Notes under the pieces: model-generated | Databases searched by the model: none | The model's input: the letters and a program-made list of their open reading frames with translations, nothing else | What the model was told of the DNA's origin: nothing | Part shown: positions 56,000 to 64,000 of the stretch, in pieces | Position numbering within the stretch: the stretch's first letter is position 1 | How the letters are laid out: the number at the start of each line of letters is the position of its first letter | Assembly (NCBI GenBank): GCA_028281495.1 | Contig: JANQJU010000029.1 | Location: 1 to 64,000, forward strand | Direction of reading: 5' to 3' | DNA length: 64,000 nt | From: SAR324 cluster bacterium | GTDB lineage: Bacteria > SAR324 > NAC60-12 | Position numbers and translations under genes: made by a program

Positions 56000-56506
56000 A
56001 TGTCTCAAGGACAAAGGCTTCGATACATTAGGAAAAAACTAGGGTTGAATCAAAGCCAGCTTGCAAAAATGATCGATATTTCAGAAAGAACTCTTCGTTA
56101 TTATGAGAAAGATCAGATTTTGATCAATAGTGAAATTATGTATAGAATCACGAAAGAGTTCAATATTAGCCTGCCTTGGTTGATGGATGGCTCGGGGCCG
56201 ATGCAGCTAGGAACACTTAATCCCAGTATCTCAGTAAGTGGAGGGGTTTCTGTTAATCGAGCAGAGTTGAGGAGAGCAGTGGGAGTGAGAATTCGACAAG
56301 TACGTCAAGTCAATAGTATGTCTCAGGCTGAGTTTGCGAAAGTATTACACACTTCAATGGCATATATTAGCAAAGTAGAGAGTGGCAAAAATATGCCAGG
56401 AGGAGAATTCTTTTATTCGCTAAAATTGGCGTTTAATATCAGTATTGATTGGGTTTTGACAGGTGAAGGGCGAGCAATGGCAAAAAGTGACAATAGACCC
56501 ACCTAA
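56000..56506 (+). CDS. tandem XRE-family regulator
   Basis: A 168-residue protein with two Cro/C1-type helix-turn-helix domains in one chain: residues about 5-60 (LRYIRKKLGLNQSQLAKMID, ISERTLRYYE) and about 90-150 (IRQVRQVNSMSQAEFAKVL, HTSMAYISKVESG). Each is followed by the same tail, FNISLPWLMDGSGPM and FNISIDWVLTGEGRAM, so the second is an internal duplication. It may bind a direct rather than inverted DNA repeat as a monomer. Target unknown. Confidence 0.85.
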   Translation: MSQGQRLRYIRKKLGLNQSQLAKMIDISERTLRYYEKDQILINSEIMYRITKEFNISLPWLMDGSGPMQLGTLNPSISVSGGVSVNRAELRRAVGVRIRQVRQVNSMSQAEFAKVLHTSMAYISKVESGKNMPGGEFFYSLKLAFNISIDWVLTGEGRAMAKSDNRPT

Positions 56507-56771
56507 ACAGAAGGTTATTTCTGTATGCTTTTGATCATTTTTTAGTCATCTGTCTAAATTTTGGGAGTTGCTTGTCAATAAATTTTAGGATGTGATGTCT
56601 TTTTACTATACTTATAAGTTTGGTTTTCTTTGAATAGGTATTATCCAATTGACCCTATCTGGCATTGTTGCCTGTCGAAAGCTCTTCGTATCAATTGGAA
56701 TAGATAATGCAGCCAATCTCTTCTACTAAAATTCTAAATAAAGTCTTCCCATTAATATTAATGACAAAATT

Positions 56772-59189
56772 ATGGAAAATTACCTAGATATTTTGTGGAT
56801 TGCAATTAGTGCTGGGCTCGTTTTTCTGATGCAGCCAGGGTTTTTATGTTTAGAGGCAGGGTTCACTCGAAGTAAAAACAACATCAATGTTGCAATGAAA
56901 AACATGAGTGATGTGGGACTCTCCATTCTATTGTTTTGGGCTGTCGGATATGCCTTGATGTTTGGCAGTTCCTACAACGGTTGGATTGGAACCACCTCCT
57001 TCTTTCCTGAAGTAGGAGAAGGTGATTACTGGACAGCAGTTCTATTTCTATTCCAGGTGATGTTTTGTAGCACAGCAGTTACGATTCTTTCTGGAGCAGT
57101 TGCAGAAAGAATGAAGTTTACAGGATACCTTGTCATTACAATATGGGTATCGACAATTGTATATCCTATATTTGGCCATTGGGTTTGGAATTCAGCAGGT
57201 GACACGGGAACTTCTGGTTGGCTGGCTCAAAAAGGTTTTGTGGATTTTGCTGGCTCTACAGTAGTGCATAGTGTTGGAGGATGGGTTAGCTTAGCCACAC
57301 TAGCTATTTTAGGTTCGAGAACAGGAAGATTTGCACCTGATGGCAAACCCCGAAAAATCCCTGGCTCCAACATACCTCTTGCCATGTTAGGAGCTTTGTT
57401 GCTTTGGTTTGGGTGGTTTGGATTTAATGGGGGCAGCACACTTGCACTCAATGAACAAGTCCCTGGGATTATTGCGAATACACTGCTGGGGGGAGCTGCT
57501 GGGTTGTTTGCTCCAGTTGCAATAGCATTTGTACGAAAAGAGATTATCGAAGTAAATTTGGGAATCAATGGTGCCTTAGCCGGACTAGTTGCAGTAACTG
57601 CTTCCTGCCATGCAATAGAAGCAACAGGGGCAGTATTGATTGGAGGCATTGGTGGGCTAATCATGTGGATAACCGATAAAGTTCTCATTCGTTTAAGGAT
57701 TGATGATGCGGTTGGAGCGATTCCAGTACACTTAGGTGCAGGAATATGGGGAACTTTAGCTGTAGGGATATTTGGTAACCTGGAAAAGCTTGGCACAGGA
57801 CTATCACGATTGGAACAGATTCAGAGCCAAATACTTGGTATTTTGGTTTGTGGTCTGTGGACCTTTTCCCTGACCTACATGTTCGTTAAATTCTATAATT
57901 ACCGCTATCCTTTGAGGGTCTCAAGAGACAACGAATACCAAGGGCTGAATATCACGGAACATGGGGCGAGTACCGAATTGTATGATCTATTTAGAACGTT
58001 GGAGAATCAGGCAAGAACCGGAGACTTAAGCCTTCGTATTCCAGTAGAGCCATTCACTGAGGTAGGGCAGATTGCTCTGCACTATAACGCCGTGATGGAT
58101 GAACTGGAGCTTGCAATCAATCACAACAATTTGATCGTTGATACAGTCCGTGATGGAATTGTCTCGTTTTCTAGAAAAGATCTAGAAATTCTGAGTTTTA
58201 ATCCTGCTGCTGAGACCTTGTTTGGCTATCCTGAATCGCAAGTGAAGGAAAAAAGTATTAAAATACTATTGGACAATTCAACGGTTTTCTCTCAGCGGTC
58301 GTATTACGATTTTTTTGCTCCAGAACGCCTAGATATTCTGGTGGCAAATACAGTGCGTGAAATGATTGGCTTGCGTGCGGACGGCACGATGTTTCCTATG
58401 GAAGTGATGGTTTCGAAAACCAAGGATGTGACCCAACCGTTCTATGTAGCTACGTTTCGAGATATCACGGAGAGAAAGAAACACGACTCTATCAAAAATG
58501 ACTTCATTTCTACGGTTAATCATGAGTTGCGAACCCCTTTGACATCGATTCGCGGAGCATTGGGATTGTTAAAAGGCGGAGTGGTTGGAGAAATTCCTAA
58601 AGCCGCCAAAGAGCTAGTCGAAATTGCAGATAGAAATAGTAATCTATTACTGCGTTTAATCAGTGACATCTTAGAAATCAATAAAATCCAGTCAGGTGCC
58701 AAAGATTTCCATCTCAAGCCAATCTCGCTCGTGAATCTTTTGAAAGAGTCGGTTTCTGGCAATCATGCCTATGCGATTCAGTTCGGAGTCCATCTTGAAC
58801 TGGCGACTAATTCAGATGTGACAGTGAATGTTGATAGTGATCGACTGATACAGGTTCTCAACAATCTCATTTCCAATGCTATCAAATTCTCTCCTCAGAA
58901 AGGGACCGTTACGATTCGAACTGAACATAACGATAAATTCGTTTCTGTGGCCGTTCAGGATGAAGGCAGCGGCATCCCTGAGAGCTTCAAAGACCGGATT
59001 TTTAAGAAGTTCTCTCAGGCAAAATCTTCTCAGCAGAAGAAGGGGGGAACCGGGCTGGGTCTTTATATCAGTAAGACTATTATTGAAACGTTGGGAGGTG
59101 AAATCGGATTCGAATCAATCGAGAACCAAGGCTCTACATTCTTTTTTATATTACCCATTTGGAATGATAGAAAATCGCTTCAAGATTGA
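56772..59189 (+). CDS. ammonium transporter-histidine kinase fusion
   Basis: An 805-residue sensor. Residues 1-about 385 are an Amt/Mep ammonium channel with GFLCLEAGFTRSKN, both pore His (VVHSVGGW and IPVHLGAGIWG) and DFAGSTVVH. A HAMP-like linker (about 400-455) and a PAS domain (about 460-575, ILSFNPAAETLFGYPESQ) follow. The kinase has HisKA NHELRTPLTSIRGALG (His584) and HATPase LISNAIKF, DEGSGIP and GTGLGLYIS. The layout is that of Amt-type ammonium sensor kinases described from anammox bacteria. It is followed after 42 nt by a single-domain receiver, its likely partner. Confidence 0.92.
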   Translation: MENYLDILWIAISAGLVFLMQPGFLCLEAGFTRSKNNINVAMKNMSDVGLSILLFWAVGYALMFGSSYNGWIGTTSFFPEVGEGDYWTAVLFLFQVMFCSTAVTILSGAVAERMKFTGYLVITIWVSTIVYPIFGHWVWNSAGDTGTSGWLAQKGFVDFAGSTVVHSVGGWVSLATLAILGSRTGRFAPDGKPRKIPGSNIPLAMLGALLLWFGWFGFNGGSTLALNEQVPGIIANTLLGGAAGLFAPVAIAFVRKEIIEVNLGINGALAGLVAVTASCHAIEATGAVLIGGIGGLIMWITDKVLIRLRIDDAVGAIPVHLGAGIWGTLAVGIFGNLEKLGTGLSRLEQIQSQILGILVCGLWTFSLTYMFVKFYNYRYPLRVSRDNEYQGLNITEHGASTELYDLFRTLENQARTGDLSLRIPVEPFTEVGQIALHYNAVMDELELAINHNNLIVDTVRDGIVSFSRKDLEILSFNPAAETLFGYPESQVKEKSIKILLDNSTVFSQRSYYDFFAPERLDILVANTVREMIGLRADGTMFPMEVMVSKTKDVTQPFYVATFRDITERKKHDSIKNDFISTVNHELRTPLTSIRGALGLLKGGVVGEIPKAAKELVEIADRNSNLLLRLISDILEINKIQSGAKDFHLKPISLVNLLKESVSGNHAYAIQFGVHLELATNSDVTVNVDSDRLIQVLNNLISNAIKFSPQKGTVTIRTEHNDKFVSVAVQDEGSGIPESFKDRIFKKFSQAKSSQQKKGGTGLGLYISKTIIETLGGEIGFESIENQGSTFFFILPIWNDRKSLQD

Positions 59190-59231
59190 CCCCTCTATCA
59201 ACAGCATTCTTCTTACGGAAAGGAAGTGCGT

Positions 59232-59636
59232 ATGATGTCAGAAAGTTTAAAAAGTATCCTCTACGTTGATGATGATTTGGATATTCAAGCAATAGCACGT
59301 GTCGTGCTGGAAAAAATAGGTGGGTTCAGCGTGGAAATCTGTGACTCGGGGTTATCTGCTTTAGAACGGTTGCAATCTTTTGCGCCTGACATGGTTCTGA
59401 TGGATGTGATGATGCCAGATATGGATGGACTTACCACCTTACAGAAATTGAGAGAAGACCCAACGACTTCTCAAATTCCTGTTGTTTTTATGACGGCCAA
59501 AGTGCAATCACATGAGGTTGCAGAATACCGTGAGAAAGGGGCCTTAGGCGTGATCTATAAACCTTTTGACCCCATGATATTACCAGAAACAATCCAAGAA
59601 ATTTGGAGAGAACGTTTGGATTCGCTATCTGCTTAA
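59232..59636 (+). CDS. single-domain response regulator
   Basis: About 134 residues, only a receiver. ILYVDDDLD holds the acidic pair, Asp58 lies in LMDVMMPDMDG, Thr in VFMTAK and Lys in YKPFDP. The ATG behind AAGGAAG is preferred over the GTG six bases upstream. With the Amt-kinase it forms a two-component pair whose output, lacking a DNA-binding domain, must go through protein contact. Confidence 0.9.
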   Translation: MMSESLKSILYVDDDLDIQAIARVVLEKIGGFSVEICDSGLSALERLQSFAPDMVLMDVMMPDMDGLTTLQKLREDPTTSQIPVVFMTAKVQSHEVAEYREKGALGVIYKPFDPMILPETIQEIWRERLDSLSA

Positions 59637-59670
59637 CCCAAGCTAATCTTCATTCAAGAGGGAAGCTCCA

Positions 59671-61446
59671 TCAAACAATCATTTGGGAAAGACGTTTGTC
59701 ACCAGAAATCGATTCAGTGGTTTCCAGTGGAACGGCTCGAAATGTTTGCTCCGCATGAACACGGTTCAATGCACTTAAAATTGCTTTGATAGAAGCAATT
59801 GTGATATCGGAATCTTCTCCTACACCAAAATATTCGTTTCCATTTTCAGCCTCGATTTGGATATAGGCCACTGCTTGTGAATTGGATCCTGTACTGAGGG
59901 CATGTTCATCATAGGAAAGCAATTTATAATGGGCCAGACCTGCTTCCTTGATACCATGTGAAAAGGCATCAATGGGGCCATTTCCCGTTCCTACGATTTT
60001 ATGTCCTTGATTGTCCACCGTAACCCAAGCCTGCACTTGTACTTGCACCTGCGTTTCTGCTTGGTTGGAAGGAATGGTATGCAATTGACACCGCTTCAGA
60101 AAAATTGGACTGGTCGCATCCAGGTATTCTTGTTTGAAACATTGAAAGATTTCATGTGGAAGGACTTCTCTTTCAACTTTGTCAGAGTAGGCTTGCACCA
60201 CTTTACCAAACTCTGGATGCATCGATTTAGGGAGTTTATAACCTAGTTCTTGCTCCATAATGTAGGCGACCCCACCTTTGCCAGACTGACTGTTGATCCG
60301 AATAATTGCTTCATAAGTGCGTCCCACGTCGCGAGGATCGATAGGCAGGTATGGTACTTCCCACAATTCGGAATCCGGTGATTCTGATGCTTTAAGATTG
60401 TAGGATTGCATCCCTTTATTAATCGCATCTTGGTGAGAACCAGAAAAAGCAGTATACACCAACTGTCCGGCGTAGGGATGGCGATCATGAACTGGCAATT
60501 GGGTACAACGTTGGTAAACATCAATGAGTTTTTGGATATTGTGTACATCCAAATGCGGGTCAACCCCTTGGGAGAAGAGATTGAGGGCGAGAGTCAGTAT
60601 ATCCAAATTGCCAGTACGTTCTCCATTGCCAAACAGGGTGCCTTCAACGCGATCTGCCCCTGCCATTAAAGCCAATTCGGCAGCTGCGATGGCAGTCCCT
60701 CGATCATTGTGAGGGTGAACACTGAGTATAATGGACTCTCGATTCTTGACATTTTTGCTGAACCACTCAATACGGTCGGCAAATATATTGGGAGTGGACA
60801 TTTCTACAGTCGCGGGCAGATTGATGATAGCTCGTTTTTCTGGTGTCGGTTGCCATACATCTAAAACGGCTTCACAGATTTCGAGCGAAAAATCCAACTC
60901 CGTCCCGGTGAAGCTTTCGGGGGAATATTGAAATACGATCTCCGTACCTTCTATAGCCTCTGCTAGTGATTTCACAAGCTTCGCTCCGTTAGCAGCAATT
61001 TCGATGATCTCGGATTTATCTTTGCGAAAAACAACCCGGCGCTGCAATTCTGAAGTGGAATTATAAATATGCACAATTGCGCGATGGGTGCCTCTCAAAG
61101 CCTCAAAGGTTTTGCGTATCAAATGCTCTCGGCATTGGACCAGCACTTGGACAGTGACATCTTCTGGAATGAGGTTGTCATCAATTAATTTGCGTAGGAA
61201 GTCCCATTCAACTTGAGCAGCAGAAGGAAAGCCAACTTCAATTTCTTTGAATCCCATGTTGACCAGTAACTGAAACATCTCCAATTTTTGGGTGAGTGTC
61301 ATGGGATTGATTAAGGCTTGATTGCCGTCCCGCAAATCGACACTACACCATATGGGAGCGGTACTAATCGTTTGAGTTGGCCATTGACGATCGGGCAGAT
61401 CAACCTTGGGGTAAGGTTGATATTTTTGAATTGGCATTCTGTTCAT
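59671..61446 (-). CDS. leuA: 2-isopropylmalate synthase (long form)
   Basis: A 591-residue alpha-IPM synthase. SVDLRDGNQALINPMT and the FGNGERTGN catalytic motif and HPHNDRGTA metal site are present. The C-terminal regulatory domain (about 435-590) binds leucine. The length and start MPIQKYQPYPKVDLPDRQWP match the second LeuA type found in yeast and actinobacteria. AGGAGG precedes the ATG. Behind a leucine attenuator (see leader and terminator at 61469-61615). Confidence 0.93.
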   Translation of the reverse strand: MNRMPIQKYQPYPKVDLPDRQWPTQTISTAPIWCSVDLRDGNQALINPMTLTQKLEMFQLLVNMGFKEIEVGFPSAAQVEWDFLRKLIDDNLIPEDVTVQVLVQCREHLIRKTFEALRGTHRAIVHIYNSTSELQRRVVFRKDKSEIIEIAANGAKLVKSLAEAIEGTEIVFQYSPESFTGTELDFSLEICEAVLDVWQPTPEKRAIINLPATVEMSTPNIFADRIEWFSKNVKNRESIILSVHPHNDRGTAIAAAELALMAGADRVEGTLFGNGERTGNLDILTLALNLFSQGVDPHLDVHNIQKLIDVYQRCTQLPVHDRHPYAGQLVYTAFSGSHQDAINKGMQSYNLKASESPDSELWEVPYLPIDPRDVGRTYEAIIRINSQSGKGGVAYIMEQELGYKLPKSMHPEFGKVVQAYSDKVEREVLPHEIFQCFKQEYLDATSPIFLKRCQLHTIPSNQAETQVQVQVQAWVTVDNQGHKIVGTGNGPIDAFSHGIKEAGLAHYKLLSYDEHALSTGSNSQAVAYIQIEAENGNEYFGVGEDSDITIASIKAILSALNRVHAEQTFRAVPLETTESISGDKRLSQMIV

Positions 61447-61468
61447 GGAAACCTCCTATGAAAAAGGG

Positions 61469-61506
61469 CAAAAAAAAAGCCGTGGGGGATGCCCACGGCT
61501 TTTTTA
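61469..61506 (-). terminator. attenuator terminator of leuA
   Basis: AGCCGTGGG and CCCACGGCT form a 9-bp stem around five bases, flanked by A and T runs on both sides. It lies between the leader peptide and leuA, 23 nt upstream of the gene. Confidence 0.85.
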
Positions 61507-61507
61507 A

Positions 61508-61528
61508 ACTGTGGGCAGAACCCACAGT
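61508..61528 (-). promoter_or_regulatory. pre-terminator hairpin of the leu attenuator
   Basis: ACTGTGGG-CAGAA-CCCACAGT folds by itself and its CCCAC strand can instead pair with the GTGGG of the terminator, the expected antiterminator switch. Confidence 0.65.
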
Positions 61529-61558
61529 GTATTCGATTGTTCCGCACTGAGGCTCTCT

Positions 61559-61615
61559 TCATTCAGATGAAGCTAAGAGTAATAAAAATAAGAGTGCGGA
61601 TAATCGAGCGTTCAT
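61559..61615 (-). CDS. leucine-rich leader peptide (attenuation)
   Basis: An 18-codon open frame, MNARLSALLFLLLLASSE, with seven Leu codons (five TTA, two CTC), four of them consecutive. It precedes the two competing hairpins and leuA. Ribosome stalling on Leu codons when charged tRNA-Leu is short would favour the antiterminator. This is classical leucine attenuation, read from sequence alone. Confidence 0.8.
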   Translation of the reverse strand: MNARLSALLFLLLLASSE

Positions 61616-61817
61616 GAGAAAATTCTTTCAAGCAGTTGTTGAGAAAATCGAACGATGTGAAATTTTGAGTATTCTGGGTTAGGATTTTGGGGTTGTCAAG
61701 TGAAAAAAATAACTTTCGATTTGTAGTTTTTGTTCCAAATGTCCTTTAATATTGCCAGTCATGATTCGATATATCTATCTAGAAAATACGTAACTTTATC
61801 TAAGCTAGGAAACAAAA
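61616..61817. other. gap before cbiX-cbiC
   Basis: AT-rich spacer with no gene. No cobalamin riboswitch core was recognised. Confidence 0.4.
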
Positions 61818-63461
61818 ATGCAGGAGTCGAACCAAACCAACTCAAACGAAAATTATGGAATTGTCATTGCAGGGCACGGCAGTCGAGATAAAGATGGTGT
61901 CCGTGAATTTGAAGAAACGGTTTCGCTATTCAAGCAACAAAACAGAAGGCACGTTATAACCCATGGTTTCTTGGAGTTTGCGACACCAACGATTGATGAA
62001 GCCATTCGAGAAAATATTCGTAGGGGTTCCAAAAAAGTAGTCATGGTTCCTGGTATTTTGTTTGCTGCCAGTCATGGCAAAAATGATATGCCAGTGGAAT
62101 TACTGAGTATGAAAAAAGAATTTCCAGATATTGAATTTTTTTACAGTGCCGAAATGGGGATCAGTCCGTTACTGTTACAACTCTTCCAAGAACGCATCAT
62201 CCAGGCAGAAGCGCAAGCTCAACGTATGATCAAACGAGAAGACACCTTGCTCGTTGTGGTAGGTAGGGGAACCACAGATTCCGATGTCAATTCAAACGTT
62301 TATAAGCTCGCTCGAATGGTGGAAGAGGGAATGGGATTTGGCGCGTCTTACGTTTGTTATTCAGGGACAGCAAGACCTAAAGTGCAAAGTGGTTTGGAAT
62401 TTGCGGCAAAAATGGGATTTTCTCGTCTCATTGTGATTCCATACTTTCTGTTCACTGGAGTCTTGATCAAGCGTATTTATCAGGCTGCCGATGTGGTCAG
62501 TCAAGAGCATCCACAAATCGAAATTTTAAAAGCTGGATACTTAGGAGTTCACTCGCATGTCGCTAATGTTTGGGCTGAACGGGCTGAGGAAGGCGTAGAA
62601 GGAAAAGCTGCGATGAATTGTAGTCTTTGTAAGTATCGTGTGCAAATTATCGGTTATGAAAACGAAGTTGGGAAAGTCCAGGAAGCACACCATCATCACG
62701 TTCGTGGATTGAATGCAAAACACTCCCATAATTACTCCAATGGTAAGGACTCCCATCACAGGCATTCTCACCAAGACGCCTCGCATCACACGCACTCCCA
62801 CCACGAGCCGCAACCGGAAATCGTTCCATATCAACCCCATCCAATAGAACAAGAAAGCTTTGGGATCATTGAAACCGGAATGGACTGGAGTTCTTACCCA
62901 GAGAATCATCGTCCTGTGCTGCAACGCCTTGTACACACCACAGGGGATTTTTCGATTATCAAAGAAATCCGTATTACACCGGGTGCTGTAGGGATTGGGG
63001 TTAATTCACTGAGTCAAGGGATACGAATTATCACTGATGTGACTATGGTACAAAGTGGTCTGAAACGATTGTTGCTGCAACAATTAGGAGTGGATGTTGT
63101 ATGTGGTGTCCATGATCGAGAAACTCATCTTTTGGCAGAAGCTTCCACGATCACAAGGTCTGCTGCAGGAATCCGAAGAGCCTGGGAAAAGTATGGTGAT
63201 GAGGTCATTGTGGCAATCGGAGATGCACCTACAGCAGTTTTTGAAACCGTCCGGTTGATTCAGGAACAACAATGGCGTCCGCATTTGGTGATTGGGCTTC
63301 CAGTGGGATTTGTTGGAACGGAAGACTGTAAAGAAGCACTGCATCAATGTGTGGACACACCACAAATTACGAATTATGGAAATCGTGGAGGGTCACCTTG
63401 GGCTGCTGCGGCAGTGAATGCCTTACTGATCCAAGCTGTCAATCGTCTCGCATTATCTTGA
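61818..63461 (+). CDS. CbiX-CbiC fusion: cobaltochelatase and cobalt-precorrin-8 methylmutase
   Basis: A 547-residue bifunctional enzyme. Residues about 10-270 form a two-half CbiX chelatase that inserts cobalt into sirohydrochlorin; IAGHGSRDKDGVREFEE has the metal His and VVVGRGTTDSDVNSNVY is the second half. A His-rich linker (about 290-335, HHHHVRG, HRHSHQDASHHTHSHH) follows. Residues about 350-545 are CbiC methylmutase with RLVHTTGDF (catalytic His) and ITPGAVGIGVNSLSQGIRII. The His-rich stretch could store or pass Co2+. It leads into cbiD, which starts 33 nt downstream. Confidence 0.93.
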   Translation: MQESNQTNSNENYGIVIAGHGSRDKDGVREFEETVSLFKQQNRRHVITHGFLEFATPTIDEAIRENIRRGSKKVVMVPGILFAASHGKNDMPVELLSMKKEFPDIEFFYSAEMGISPLLLQLFQERIIQAEAQAQRMIKREDTLLVVVGRGTTDSDVNSNVYKLARMVEEGMGFGASYVCYSGTARPKVQSGLEFAAKMGFSRLIVIPYFLFTGVLIKRIYQAADVVSQEHPQIEILKAGYLGVHSHVANVWAERAEEGVEGKAAMNCSLCKYRVQIIGYENEVGKVQEAHHHHVRGLNAKHSHNYSNGKDSHHRHSHQDASHHTHSHHEPQPEIVPYQPHPIEQESFGIIETGMDWSSYPENHRPVLQRLVHTTGDFSIIKEIRITPGAVGIGVNSLSQGIRIITDVTMVQSGLKRLLLQQLGVDVVCGVHDRETHLLAEASTITRSAAGIRRAWEKYGDEVIVAIGDAPTAVFETVRLIQEQQWRPHLVIGLPVGFVGTEDCKEALHQCVDTPQITNYGNRGGSPWAAAAVNALLIQAVNRLALS

Positions 63462-63493
63462 TTATTTCACCTATTGATTCACCCCCCCAAGGC

Positions 63494-64000
63494 ATGACCT
63501 CCTCTGAGCGCAAGCCCTTTGATTTTAATATACGTGCTGACAATGGCTTACGTCGTGGTATCACGACTGGCACTTGTGCAACGGCTGCCTCGAAGGCAGC
63601 GTTATTAAAGTTGTTACTCGACCAAGAGCCGTCTGTGGTGCAGGTGAATCTGGTAGATGGCTTGCACTATGTAACGGTGCCGATTCAACAAATCGAACAA
63701 CAAAGTGATGGAAGAATCAAAGCCTCTGTCGTGAAAGATGCTGGAGATGATCCTGATGTGACACATAGGGCAACAATTTTTGTCTTGGTTCGTCCCAACA
63801 ACCTCCAAATCCTTCGTTTCTTTGCCGGTGTCGGGGTTGGTACGATCACCCAACCCGGGTTTGCATTTCCTGTTGGCGAACCGGCAATCAATCCCATTCC
63901 TCGACAAATGATGCGAAATGCAGTTGAAGAAGTGCTTGTCATAACAGGAGGTGATGCTGCGCAGGGTTTTGATTTAGAAGTAGGATGTGACAATGGAGTA
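63494..64000 (+). CDS. cbiD: cobalt-precorrin-5B C1-methyltransferase CbiD (partial, runs off end)
   Basis: An open frame from ATG to the window end (169 residues seen). LRRGITTGTCATAASKAA is the CbiD N-terminal signature, followed by KDAGDDPDVTH and GVGVGTITQPGF. It methylates C1 of the corrin ring in the oxygen-independent cobalamin pathway. It follows cbiX-cbiC in the same direction and likely the same operon. Confidence 0.93.
   Translation, partial: MTSSERKPFDFNIRADNGLRRGITTGTCATAASKAALLKLLLDQEPSVVQVNLVDGLHYVTVPIQQIEQQSDGRIKASVVKDAGDDPDVTHRATIFVLVRPNNLQILRFFAGVGVGTITQPGFAFPVGEPAINPIPRQMMRNAVEEVLVITGGDAAQGFDLEVGCDNGV

Noticed and set aside
61616..61817. Cobalamin riboswitch upstream of cbiX-cbiC
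   Set aside because: No B12-box-like core or suitable long fold was found.
1..64000. CRISPR arrays, rRNA genes and insertion sequences
   Set aside because: No regularly spaced direct repeats with unique spacers, no rRNA sequence and no transposase frame were seen.

Overview
The window reads as chromosome of a Gram-negative (diderm) bacterium. It has an mreBCD-PBP2 cell-shape cluster, an EnvC-like murein hydrolase activator, outer-membrane-type and lipoprotein-type proteins, a chemoreceptor, several multi-domain sensor kinases, SelB, and an oxygen-independent type cobalamin branch (CbiX-CbiC, CbiD). The mix is reminiscent of deltaproteobacteria-like lineages such as SAR324, but that is a guess and cannot be fixed from this sequence alone. 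The lineages of the first and second halves were not compared.

Region 1-1,040 is a minus-strand tRNA array: Tyr(GTA), Asp(GTC)-like, Gln(TTG), Lys(TTT), Cys(GCA), Ser(GCT). A good sigma70-type promoter lies upstream of tRNA-Tyr. The most striking observation of the window is here. Four of these tRNA genes (Tyr, Gln, Lys, Cys) carry an identical 16-nt GC-rich insert, CCGCGGCGGCGGACCG in the RNA sense, at exactly the same place in the T-loop (between positions 58 and 59). tRNA-Asp has a diverged 15-nt version at the same place plus a second hairpin insert flanked by 4-bp direct repeats. A free copy of the element sits in the Lys-Cys spacer. tRNA-Ser lacks it.

Region 1,040-3,526 is a decayed accessory stretch: no intact gene, a second 16-bp GC-rich repeat, hairpins, a frameshifted abiEi-abiEii (type IV toxin-antitoxin) pair, and a 3' tRNA fragment. 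Region 3.5-7 kb holds an epoxide-hydrolase-like enzyme, a WYL regulator and a sulfotransferase gene interrupted by an in-frame TGA at the PAPS-binding loop.

Region 7-12.8 kb is a beta-glucoside operon (GH94 phosphorylase then GH116-like glycosidase), with a perfect LacI-family operator palindrome upstream. A 7TMR-DISM/HisKA/REC/LytTR hybrid kinase is divergent to it. Region 16.7-18.9 kb contains fused-looking debris of a metabolic operon (methyltransferase C-end, adenylate-forming ligase N-end, medium-chain dehydrogenase C-end). Then come a second alpha/beta hydrolase, a SHOCT-domain protein, a transglutaminase-like protein, a GNAT, a small secreted repeat protein, and a PMT-type glycosyltransferase. 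A sensory run follows: a cNMP-binding/CheA-ATPase protein, a PhnD-like binding protein and a methyl-accepting chemotaxis protein.

Region 30.4-55.2 kb is mostly housekeeping: envC-like, dnaG-rpoD, NRDE/TANGO2-like, selB, ubiX, mreBCD-mrdA, maf, aroB, a Sel1-repeat lipoprotein, polA, a STAS-like protein, trmB, and on the minus strand rplU-rpmA-trpS-purB. Region 55.3-64 kb has a Mor-like regulator, a tandem XRE regulator, an Amt-PAS-histidine-kinase fusion with its own receiver protein, leuA behind a leucine-codon attenuator, and the cobalamin genes cbiX-cbiC (one polypeptide with a His-rich linker) and cbiD, which runs off the end.
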